Positions 23,469-34,445 of a stretch of DNA of 64,000 bases are shown here, piece by piece. The stretch is from Azolla pinnata. Taxonomy: Eukaryota; Streptophyta; Polypodiopsida; Salviniales; Salviniaceae. Made by a program: the position numbers and the translations under genes. The notes below the pieces were generated by a model. It was not told the origin of the DNA, ran no database searches, and saw nothing but the letters and a program-made list of their open reading frames with translations. The stretch is taken from positions 21,295 through 85,294 of the forward strand of contig JBBBWG010012779.1 in NCBI GenBank assembly GCA_037176905.1, written 5' to 3'. The stretch's first letter is position 1; each line of letters starts with the position of its first letter.

Positions 23469-25910
23469 ATCCTGTAACGCCTTTTATATCAAATAAGAAA
23501 AAGGAAGAAAATTTTCAGTAGGGAGGTTTGATTCCTTACATCACACATTTTCCGCTATATATATATATATATATATGCACATGATATGTATGTGCACCCA
23601 ATGCTAAAGAAGCAGGGGCTCAGAAAGGGTAAGAAAGCTGCTCCATTTTGATTGGTTTTTGTTCTTTATCGCACTCGGAATGCAGTCGACCTCATGTATA
23701 AGCTAAAGGATCAGCGGTGGGTTCGTTCTCTTATTTCAGTGTTCTTAGCTAACTTCAACAGCATTGCCAAAAAGCCCACCTTCTGAATTGTCCTCAGCTT
23801 TTATCAATATACAAGATTTGCTAGCAAAGCTTTTGGGTAGGTAGTTTTACAGTCTTGAAGAAACTTTGAGCTGCTATGGAAAGCGTCAATTTTCTTCTGT
23901 TTTCTAGTGCCATATTCATCATCACCATTTGTTTCTTCCGAATGGGAAAAACTTAGGTATGTGTTGACAATGAAAAGCTGAGATTGAGATGTGGGCATAT
24001 GGTCAGTAGACTTTTCTGCTTTAGTTTACTGGTAATGTTCTTTGCACTGATGCAGGCAATGGGACTTGCAGTTTTCTGGTATGTATTAAGCTGGTAATGC
24101 GAGACATGCGAAAGCGGTGATAATGTTGCAGCTTAGAAACGACATCGGCTGCATTTTCATAAAATCTTCATGGACGGAGATTTTGGGAGGCCAATACATG
24201 TCGTTCTTCGATGATTTTGTGGTATTGTGCAAAGATGCCTCCATGATTTTTGTCGGATAGCCAAAGTTACCCTCAGAAATGTGGGGAAGCACGTTGAAGA
24301 ATCGCTTCACTGGTGGCGAATGTGTGAGCCAATAATGTTCCTCGACATACTAGACGATTGACACTTCGATTTGGAAAAAGAAAAGTCTGGGAATGGTGGG
24401 AGTGTCTCACGGGCATGCTATAGTGTTATCCAAATGACACGGAGCAATACGAATATTTTTTTTTTTTTACGATCCCTTGAATGTAGAATCTAGTTTTTTA
24501 GCGTGAATCGAGCCTCTATAGAGGCGTTGGATAAGAGCAGCTTGTGTGTAGTGGAACGAATCGGTTGCCATTTTGCAAGGGGATATACGGTTGCTACTAA
24601 ATGTGGCAATGTGCTTGTTTGTACTCTACTTGATAACGAAACGACGCTCTTTTGTATAACAACTAGAAGCAAAGCAGACAACCTTGTCCCCACTGTTGCC
24701 ATCTGGAGAGCTCGATGATTGATGGTTGGTACAGGAACTGTAAATGCAAGCTTCGCATAGGCCCAGTAGAGCACGTCTTCGATCAAACAACTCAAGCTAC
24801 ATATATACAATACGAGAGCCATTGACTTTTGAGCTAGTAGCAGATCGGGGTCTTGCTTTTTCTCTGGGCTCTTCCAAAGGAAAACTGTAGATGCATCATC
24901 GTCATTCATCCGACTAAGCAAAACAGTCACTAATCCGGGGCCAGTGTCGCATCAACATCACTGTAGAGTAAGTGCGGGAGATTACATAGTGACAAGCTTA
25001 TGCTTTAAAAAACGCATAATTGTTATTCAAATGAGGAAGGAAAAAAGACAAGAGAAGCAGCAGCAGAAGAAGAAAAACAGGGAATCCGACTCCATGCAGC
25101 GCACACTGCCGCGCTCAATGCTCCATCATCCATCTCATCCATCAGCAAGAAGATGCTCAGTAAAAAAGGGCAAAGGCAGACCTTTTCCGCTGCTGCACGG
25201 AAACGTGAACGAATCATTCCCTGAGGGGCTAGTGCTCACTATCCCACCACCATCGTATCCTCCGCCCGATATCCAGACCGATACTGAAAAACGATTATCG
25301 GTCTGGAAAGCTGTCTGCGAAAGCTACTGATCAGCACTCTGCATGGCGCGGTCGTCAACAAAGCACAAAGAGGACGATCGGGGAAGAGCGTGGATCGAGA
25401 TCGAGATGCATGCGATCCGAGAGCAGCATGTTGCGTTTGCTGGCCTTTTGAGGTCAATCAAGCCAGACATTGTGTGGCCAAACACCAAGCGCAATCGACA
25501 AACTTGACGAAGAGAGGAGAGGGAGAGACCTAGATTGGAAGACAAGATACACAATTGTACCACTGCATTCAGGAGCTTCTCCCGGATGGACATGCTCCCT
25601 CCTTCTGCATCGGGGATCTATTAACGATGAGATTGGGGTGAGAACAGGATGGGATTAGGGGCGATTAACCACACTGCACCACCCTTGAGCGAAGGAAGGA
25701 CTAACGACGAATCCGAAATACCAATCCACGTCCCAAACCATAGCATATTATCGTGGATTATATATATATTTATTTATATATCTCGGAAGCTGACAAGCAC
25801 GGATTTCGATGACTGACAGAGAGTCTTCACAGCATCTCATGATAATACCGCAATCAAAGGAGATTTGCCGAGTCCCCTCTGCGCGGGTAAACTCCCAGGG
25901 CTCAGAATGG
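23469..25910. other. Intergenic region between the U2AF65 and BRO1-domain genes
   Basis: Begins with the 3' UTR of U2AF65; a TA run is at about 23557-23576. No known gene family was recognised. A 146-codon open frame on the minus strand (24490-24930) and short plus-strand frames across it have no recognisable domain. A perfect 11-bp inverted repeat with a 12-nt loop is at 25273-25306. Confidence 0.5.
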
Positions 25911-25929
25911 CCATGGATCGAAATGCCGC

Positions 25930-26003
25930 TTCTCTTCTTCTTCTTCTTCTTCTTCTTCTTCTTCTTCTTCTTCTTCTTCTTCTTCTTCGTCTTCGTCTTC
26001 TTC
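25930..26003. repeat. TTC microsatellite
   Basis: A run of TTC/CTT triplets of about 70 bp with a few CGT interruptions. It produces poly-Leu, poly-Phe and poly-Glu frames that are not genes. It lies upstream of the GC-rich promoter of the BRO1-domain gene. Confidence 0.9.
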
Positions 26004-26099
26004 TGATTGTGATTCTGATTCCGATTCTTCTTCATCTGCATTTCCGAGCTGCGAAATGTTTATGGCCGGGATTCCCGGCGCCGGGAAACCGAGAGAGCC

Positions 26100-26235
26100 A
26101 AGGGGCGGGCGAATGGGCTGCTGACACGTGGCGGGCGCCGGCCAGCGGGCGCCTGCCACGTGGCGGGCGCCGGCCAATGGGGGAGCGCCACGTTGCGCGC
26201 GCCCGGCCAATGGGCGCCTGCCACGTGTGCGGGCC
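26100..26235 (+). promoter_or_regulatory. Repeated G-box/CCAAT promoter module
   Basis: A GC-rich island in otherwise AT-rich DNA. It has three perfect CACGTG G-boxes (26125-26130, 26157-26162, 26222-26227), a fourth ACGT core as CACGTT (26189-26194) and two CCAAT boxes (26174-26178, 26207-26211). They lie in diverged tandem copies of a GCGGGCGCCGGCCA unit followed by GCCACGTGG. G-boxes bind bZIP and bHLH factors and CCAAT boxes bind NF-Y. A TC-rich leader follows, so this is probably the proximal promoter of the BRO1-domain gene. Confidence 0.65.
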
Positions 26236-26524
26236 CGCTCATCTCCTCCTCCTTCCTTCTTCCTTCCATTTCCCTTCCCTTTCTCTCTGTTCCGATCGTG
26301 TCTCTGATTTTCGCTCCTGATTCTCGCTCCGCTGATACGCGCGCGACGCGTCTGCTCGCAGCCCTCTCTCTTCTTTTGCCGCCTGCTCGATGCGGAGGTC
26401 AAACCCCGCGGCCACAGACCGTAACCGCAGGCCGAATTCCGCTGCGTCTCAGGTGAAAATTTCCATCCTCGATTCGGCCCGGATTGCTTCGATTTCACTT
26501 CCTCCCACCTTCCAACACTTCCAT

Positions 26525-26585
<61 letters not shown>

Positions 26586-27406
26586 CTTTATTTATAAAGA
26601 AGCTTCTCCTGTTTGCAGTGATTAATTCGTAAGTGGCACCTGTCTTTGTGGGTTTTTCTCTTCTTCTTTTTTTTGTCGCTTGTTTTTCTGTTGCACCTAT
26701 TTTGGAATCGGAGTCTCCATAATTTATTTGTGGGTTCAATCTGTTTTATTCTGTTCTTTTTTTTCTTTTTTCTTTTTTCTGCTTGGAGGAGGGAGAGCGG
26801 GGGTTTGTGGCTAGTCAATAAGCTGGCTTATGCATGCATGCATCATTATCCTTCAATTTCCTTCTCTGTCTTATAAATCTTTCATCGTTCAGTTTTTGAT
26901 TTTTCTGGGATCAGTCATCCAAATCCCAATCGGACAAAAAAGGGTTTCTTCCTCCAGTGAATATCGTCCATGGCCATATCAAATTACTATTTTTATTTTT
27001 TCCACCTCTCTGGAATCATCGATGATGCACTTCTAATTGTGCTTGAAATGAATTCAGTCATGTATAATTGGACATAACTATTTACTGGTTGTTTCCTCCT
27101 TTAAACGATGCATTTCTTTAAAAACTTTCAATAATTTGTTTAACAATGCTTCCCCTTTCTGCATGTTGTAGTTTGAAATTCTCGTCTAGATCATCGACTT
27201 GGGAAATCGAGGGAAAAACACTCATGATCTCAGCTTACTGATACTCTCTGCAAGGTATAATGAAAAGTTACTTATGTATTTAATGCCATACAGTATTTGC
27301 TCGACGGATCACCTTGCACAAAATTACAGATTTACATATAACCAAAAATTACAGATATACACACAATTAAACATACATCATATACATATGCAGCCAATAT
27401 GCACAT

Positions 27407-27444
<38 letters not shown>

Positions 27445-27797
27445 GAAAATTTATTGTTTATGCATACATATGTGTGTGCATGAATATTTGTTGTGTATAT
27501 ATATGCATGGATCCAGATATCTGTATCTATCGCTATCTATCTATATAATTTGACTAGTTAGTAGTCAGGCATAACATTGGATCAGGCATGCTTTCTGAAC
27601 GAGATGCATACATAGTGAGTATACTTATACGATTTAACAGCTCAATCTTGTCGTCTTGGTTTTCTAGAGAAAAATAAAGTGATTTCAAGGTTATTGATTT
27701 TGGTGCTTACTTATAATACCGCAATGTGCAAGCAACAATGAAAGATTGAGAGTGCAGAAACAATTTTGAATTGTCTATTTCAGGATAACAAAGTATT
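26236..27797 (+). promoter_or_regulatory. Probable 5' leader with a 1.3 kb 5' UTR intron for the BRO1-domain gene
   Basis: A TC-rich leader leads to a good donor (TCTCAG|GTGAAA) after 26452. A good acceptor (TATTTCAG|GATAAC) ends at 27783, 14 nt before the start codon, giving a putative 5' UTR intron 26453-27783. TCTG and TC runs (about 26525-26580) lie early in it, and an AC run is at 27411-27439. An ATG at 26390 would open an out-of-frame upstream ORF that crosses the main start if the transcript begins upstream of it. The transcription start is not visible in the sequence. Confidence 0.45.
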
Positions 27798-30700
27798 ATG
27801 GGTTGTGTGCAATCGTCACAAGCAGAGGATGGTGATAAATCATTGGGAAATGCAGTGTTTGCATTTGTGCCGGGGTTGAGAGTTCCTTGTAAAAGTAAAG
27901 AGAATATTACGAAGGCAAATCTAGTGGCCAATGGGAATTTTCTAACACAGCCAATGGTCGATCATCTTATCTTACTGCGAACCCGGATTGAAGTTATTGC
28001 CAAAGGGGAAGATGCAAAACCTGGTCTGCAAAAAAAAAAATCTTTGACATTGTCATCATCTGCCAAATTCCACCACAAAATGCAGCTTTATCCTCCTTCA
28101 CATAATGGTAACCATGTAGGCGAAATGACCAACATACCCCAGCTGATAAATGTTTTAAAATTAAGGGTATCTGAAAAATGTCTATGAGGTTAAGGCTCAG
28201 GTGTATTTTTGCAAAGTTTTTCCCTTTATTTTCTATGCTGTAATTTGTTGTGCGGTACCACTAAGCTTCCTGAAATTACCAGAATGTCCAGCGTAATAGA
28301 AAATATCGCTATATTTTTGTAGATATTCAAATTATTTGATTTTTTCCATGCTTATTTTATTGATCTATCCATAAGGTGATGTAGTTTTTATATAGGTTTT
28401 TGTACATTAGTTCTAGCTGTTCTCATCACAAATGTAATTCAGCAATAAACAAATCACAGGACATGGAGTGGCCAAACGATTTATATCTGAAGTATATTCT
28501 GCGTTTCTGTAGTTGCAACATCAACGACCACAGACCTTCAGCTGGCTGTAGAAGAGTACATACCTTTTGTACTTGCCTTGGCTAATAAAGGTAAAAACTA
28601 ACGTTTAACTGAAATGGATAATTCTCACACATCACATTGGATAAAATCTGTTCTTTTTCTCATGAGCAGAGGCTTGATTTCTTTGCCTTATCTTCTGGCA
28701 TGGCTGAATAACAGATAAGAAACAAGAGGAAGCATTGTTATTTTCCTGGGCCGATCTGGACAACCATCACCAGGTGCATTGTGTGAACCCCTGAAGAGTG
28801 TTTTGTTTATCATTTTGGTTCAACAACCTGGGATTGGTTCACGATCTCCAAATATAGTCATTTTCTTTGCAATTGTTTTGTTTGTGTATCATAGGAGATT
28901 TCGATTGCTGATGCTCGGTATGAGCTCCTCTCACTGCTTCATTTGTTGGCAATTCTTTCATTATCAGAGGCAAACCGTTTACTCACGCCAAGGCCACATA
29001 TGGATGGATATCCAACTAGAATCAGTGATGGTATGTTGGGGGAAACAAGACAGTCTTTCAGTGTAAAATGTTGCATCTAGCATGCAAACTTCATACTTAT
29101 GCTTCATGTTTGTACATCTTAATATCCTAAGTCATATATATTCTTCCATCTCCTAAGCTCATTTGTGACCGGATGCAGAATGCTTTCGTCATCTTTAGGT
29201 TCATGTGGTATTTCGCAGTGTATGTTTTAGTTGGGTTTGCTTTTCTGTTATACATGTATGGATTTTTCCATAAGAAAACACTGAAGAGTTTAGTCTATTA
29301 CTAGTGATATGAATTAGCTAGGTTTCGCTTTCAGAAACCTGAGAAAACTCATTATGTTTGCAGTGGAATGTTATGATTTACAGAAAACAAACGGGCTTCA
29401 CTAGATGCTTTTCTCAAAGCATCTGGAATCCTCAAGTGTGCTTTGAATTCTGTGATGACAGAGATGCCCCAAGATCTCATGTAAGCTCTGTTTCTCAATA
29501 AAACCAAGTATTGTATCTGTTCTGTAGCTAATACAAGGTTGGTTATAAGCCAGTACAAGGCTGGTTATAAGCCAGCACAGACTGTTTTGATGCTTTTAAT
29601 GATGCCATTATATACAGGGAGAAGCTACCACTGAATCTAGGGAAAGATACTTTGTATGGATTGTACATGCAAGCATTAGCTCAAGTATGTAATGGATTCA
29701 TCTTCAAGACTTATTCCAGTCGTAAAGTTTATGTCTTTGTGACTGAGCAAAGTTTATGATACTCTTAGGGGATAGAGATTCAACTCAGCTTTGCAATTGA
29801 CAATGCAAAGGCAACTCTTGCCGTTAAAAGACGATTAGCTTGTGAACAACTGGCATGCTGGGAGCAGGTATTTGATAAATTTAGAGAGATTACCTTAGAT
29901 TCATCGCCCTAAGAGTACTCAATATACCATTTTGTTTCTTTTCCAATAAGGTAAAATTAAAAATCCCGAAAGCTTGTGATGGACATGCATTGGGAAAAAA
30001 ACACAATCTCTTCATTGATTGGAAACTTGCGGAAGCTAAGGTAAGTGATAAGCCAAGTATGTTGGTAAACATTTGAACTATAGGATACTGTATTATTTGT
30101 GCTGGCATCGTGTACATAGGCTAAGAATGGAGCCTTATTGAGTCAAAATCTAGATGTAAGAAGCACAGCACATTCACGTTTGTTTTTAGTATTGTATTAC
30201 TATGCCTAGGACTGTTAGAGGTTGACGATCATGTATCTGCATATTTTCAGTTGAGAATCGCATCATATAAGATCATTATTATTATTTTTCAAGCTTGAAC
30301 TATAAGGTTAGATTCAGGTAAAGTTTAGGGTACGAGATTCCACAAATGATCGAATGACTGGTGGGTCTTCAAATAATTTTCTAGGAATGTAAATCATGAT
30401 GCAATGAAAGAATACTTTCAGCTGCAGGTGAAAGTTTTAATGGCAAATCCAGTGTGCTTTCATCACCTAGATTAATTCTGAAGTAATTTTTGTATTAAAT
30501 GGGAATTTGAAATGGCAATCACTATTAGAATGTACTAAGTACTGATCTATATGTTCGTATGCTTTACTTGTATTCTGTGACTCTCGTCAAATGTGTATTA
30601 TCATCATAAATTACACTGTGCTGCTAATATACCTAATGATTTGAGAAGCAGTTCAGAATTTGAATTTGCGACATGTTGATTTTTTTCTCCTATTTTTTTC

Positions 30701-32859
30701 CAGGCAACCGCATACTATTTCCATGGACTGATATTGAATGAAAAAACTGACGAAGACCACATGGAAAAGGCTACAATGTGTCTACAATTAGCAGATAGTT
30801 TGTTGACGGACAGCAAAACATTTTGTGCAGATTTCTGTGCTACCACACCAGCAACAAGGTCAAAATTTTATTCTTATCATTGCATGACGATGAAAGTAAT
30901 GGATAACAGTCTCTTAAAACCTGGTGCAAAAAACAATTTAAAAGTCGTAGTACCAGATCAGTGTTTGCTGTCATAGATAATCTAATGATTTTCAATTTTT
31001 CTGTGTTGTAGTTAAGCAAAGAAGTACATCACTTCAGAAATTACCCCCCTCTTGTTTGTCGTCTATATCTGATTCTACAAAGTTTAACAAAAGGAAGATG
31101 ATCATCTACAAATGTTCTGATAAGCTTTGGGTTCTGGGTACACTTCAGGGTTCCGCCCTTAACAGGTTCTATGAAATTCTTGTCAGCGAGGATACCAAAG
31201 GATGCTTCAACTATGGGACAGTCTCATGATGGTCCAAATAAGTAAGTTTCACTTCCTCGTAAGTTTGAGAATGTAGCTCTAGTAAAATCACAACCACAGA
31301 CTCGTTGATCTGGCATCACATCTTAGGAAAATAAGTAAGACGGATACATGTTATGGGCGTACAACCATAACTAATGATGAGGGAGCTTTACCGTAGTTTT
31401 TTTGTACCTCACAGTGAGTTCGTGTGGGTTAATTCAGGATAGAAAGAGGTAACTGGAATTAAAAGACGTTCATCTCTATGAGAGAACTAGGTTCCACTTA
31501 ACCACTTCACATGAAGCAGTCACATGTGTCACTAATATTCTATCACATCTGTCAGATTAACTTGTGAAGAAGGTTTTGGACCCTCCAACCTGAAGGTATG
31601 AGAATATACGAAGATCTATCATTTTAAAATACTCATAATATCTTTCCAACAAAGACAAAATGTTTATGTATTATGGTCCAATGTAGTGTTGAAAGATATC
31701 TAACCTATTATAGATAGACCATGCCACACAAAGAGCTGGCAACCCCGTGCCATCCAATATTAACAAATATTCTATTCAAATGTGAATAAAAACTTTTAGG
31801 CATTTTCCTGTACACTTCATTTAGAATAATACTGCTGAACAGATTCTGGAAAATAAGATGAAAGAAATATGTATTAACATATTTAGGTGACCAAAATGAC
31901 CTATGAAGCCAGATTAGAGACTATATTTTACATTGAGAAATGTTGAGTCCGTAAAATCAGTGAATCAAGCATTGAGGTTGTCTTACATTGAGAAACATAT
32001 TACATTAAGAAGCAAGTATTGTGTATACACATACATACACAAAAGTTAGTGTCTGGGAAAGCATTATAAAGGAAGTCAGGGTCTTGGACAACATAATAAA
32101 GGTGATGTATGTGGAGCATAGAAAATCAAGCTTCATGGTTATATGAGTCGAGTGAAAAAACATTCTCTACTTCACAGAAAAGTAATTCATCTTAATCTCT
32201 TTGTTGACATGAACCAAACCGTTTTAGAAATAGACAGACAACAATCGTTTCAAAGCCTATAGGTATATAATTTATGTATAATAGGAACAGAACCATACCA
32301 TTGTATCATCTGAATGAAATATGCCAAATTTCTGGGAAATTTGACCTGGACGTTTTGTTTATGCCAATGCATGTGAAAACAGTTCTCAAACCATTGAGCA
32401 CATTAAGCTGCTAGAAAGTTGGAGTTGTGACTTTGTGGTTTGACTTGACCCAAACCCAGCACTTTCCGATTCTGTAAAGGTGGGTTTACTGGGAATGCAT
32501 AATTAGGGCCAGTATAGCATTCATTACCTAGATATGTGTTTACCATCTACATTACATTTCAACGTTAGTTACATAATAATAGTTTTTGCATTCTTAGCAT
32601 GGCTTAAAAATCAGTTTCGTAGTATACTCTATTGCAAAGGTAAAGATTATATTTCTTGCATGCAAAAGATATAGATTGTTTGTAGAATGTGATGTTTTTG
32701 GTTGCACATGAGATCTCATCATGTTAAAACTTAACACTTGGCAGCAGAAAACAAGACAAAGTACCAGAATTACCAGAATTTGCAATAGCGTTGCAAGCTG
32801 AGGAATACACTCTTCCTCCAGTGGATGACGTCTGGAGCAATATAGGCGGTGTAACATGA
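27798..32859 (+). CDS. BRO1-domain protein, endosomal-targeting type (11 exons, 424 aa)
   Basis: Member of the plant BRO1-like family, related to the ESCRT-associated BRO1/ALIX domain; likely acts on endosomal membranes. Exons: 27798-28107, 28534-28590, 28715-28773, 28895-29030, 29384-29480, 29618-29684, 29769-29867, 29951-30040, 30704-30858, 31149-31241, 32748-32859. The frame is 425 codons including TGA, close to the roughly 410 aa usual in plants. It begins MGCVQSS, a classic N-myristoylation start (Gly2, Ser6) with Cys3 free for S-acylation. Family blocks in order: VFAFVPGLRVP, LQLAVEEYIPFVLAL, ARYELLSLLHLLAIL, AKATLAVKRRLACEQ, WKLAEAKATAYYFHGLIL, SMKFLSARIPKD and ALQAEEYTLPPVDDVW. The last intron (1.5 kb, 31242-32747) holds no recognised gene. 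Confidence 0.9.
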
Positions 32860-34445
32860 GCATTTGATTTTACACAATTATTTGAACATTATATACACAC
32901 GAACTCAGACAAAAAAGAATGTGTTTTTTTTTGTATTCGGAAATCATCATATTATGTTTTGCCCCATAGCGTGAAAAATAAGACACATGTTAAGAACAAC
33001 CTGTTCTGACATTTATTTATCCTATGATCCTATTGTTATTCTTGCCAGCCCCGTCTGTCAGCTGTGATTCGGGGATTTAATGAAGAGATGCTATGCTATG
33101 TTAAGGGAACTTGATGTCATTATGTGAATGGAACAAAATACAGTTATTACTAGATTGATGCAAACCAAGCTCTTCTTTGAACTATCATTGATATTAATTA
33201 TTGCATGGTAATAGCAAAATCTGTTTCGTGCGATACCAGTGTACCACATAAGAGGCAATTAATTTGCTCTTGATTAATCTTCCTTTATACAAGATTGAGA
33301 AACAGGAAGGTGAGGCAACCACATTTAACTGAGATGAAGAATTTTGCAAATGCTAAACAATCATAAATCAACAAGGGGATCGTTAGCTGAGGATAAGGGT
33401 GCGCTGTTCCAATCTACCAATGTTACTGAATGTAACTCTTAACAAGGAAAGAGAGTAATTTGGAGCACACAGAAGAGAACATCTGTGGAGCATAGATACA
33501 TACACCCACATCCAAGCATCAATCAATCTGAACATAGAAATAATACGGCCACTTCTGGGAGTGCGCATACATATCCTTCTGTAACAATACAGAAACTGTT
33601 ATCTTCTTACAAGGCTTCCTTTCTAGCACAGAAGCAACAAAGCAATTCTACACAGCACAAAGTGGAAAGAGAAATATGGTAATGGGAGCTCTTGATAGAT
33701 AGTTGGTTTGACCATAAAAAAATTGAATTAATGTTAATATACAAACTTCGAAGTTCCAAAATGTTCAGGACGTCGGTATGCTATGGCAAGGAGAGCAGGT
33801 TTCCAGAGAACTTCGGTGGTGGAAATTTTCCATTGCAACAGTATTCGATGCATACTCTAGATGAACATAACTACTGCAACACCATTTCCTTGAGATGTTC
33901 TTCCATACCTTGCACACTCGTGAAGAACGAATATCTTCACTGCTCCTTGTCCGTCACTAGTTGTACACGCTCCCCAGTGGCACCATGCCAATACAGCAGA
34001 GTGACTTGTCTGCTCATATTGCTGGAAAAATATGTTGTTGCCTATTGCACATCGCGATCTCTATCTACAGAAATACCAATTCTTCATTGAGAATAAAGGA
34101 GAGCTTATACTGAATCACAAAGATATCTGAATGTGTGCATACCTTCACATACATAGGAGCTCAACCATCACACTGCAACAGTTAACAAGCTCAGAAATCG
34201 AGAGAAAAGAAATTAACTTTTCCTGTAGGATGATGCTCAGCTAAGTAAGCATTGAGCTTATAGTGGTCGGATGTACAGATTATGAGGAAACAAATCTGAG
34301 CATGTACTGACTGTGGGTACCGATCTATAGATACACACTCAGCAATTGAAAGAATCTGAAAGTAAACTCACAAATCCTACAATTGAACTCAACCTCGCTC
34401 TTTGAGCATTGTGATTGAGAAATTCCATTTGGATTTCCTTTTTCT
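32860..34445. other. Tail-to-tail spacer between the BRO1-domain and SABRE-like genes
   Basis: About 1.6 kb that should hold both 3' UTRs, since the genes converge here. Short open frames at about 33485-34090 on the plus strand have no recognisable domain. No other gene or repeat array is seen. Confidence 0.55.

Noticed and set aside
24503-24718. 71-codon plus-strand frame as a possible small gene
   Set aside because: Overlaps an opposite-strand frame, has no domain and no sign of splice partners; chance is the simplest reading.
25902-26498. 198-codon minus-strand frame ending in a poly-Glu tract
   Set aside because: Caused by the TTC microsatellite and GC-rich promoter DNA; codon content follows base composition, with no domain.
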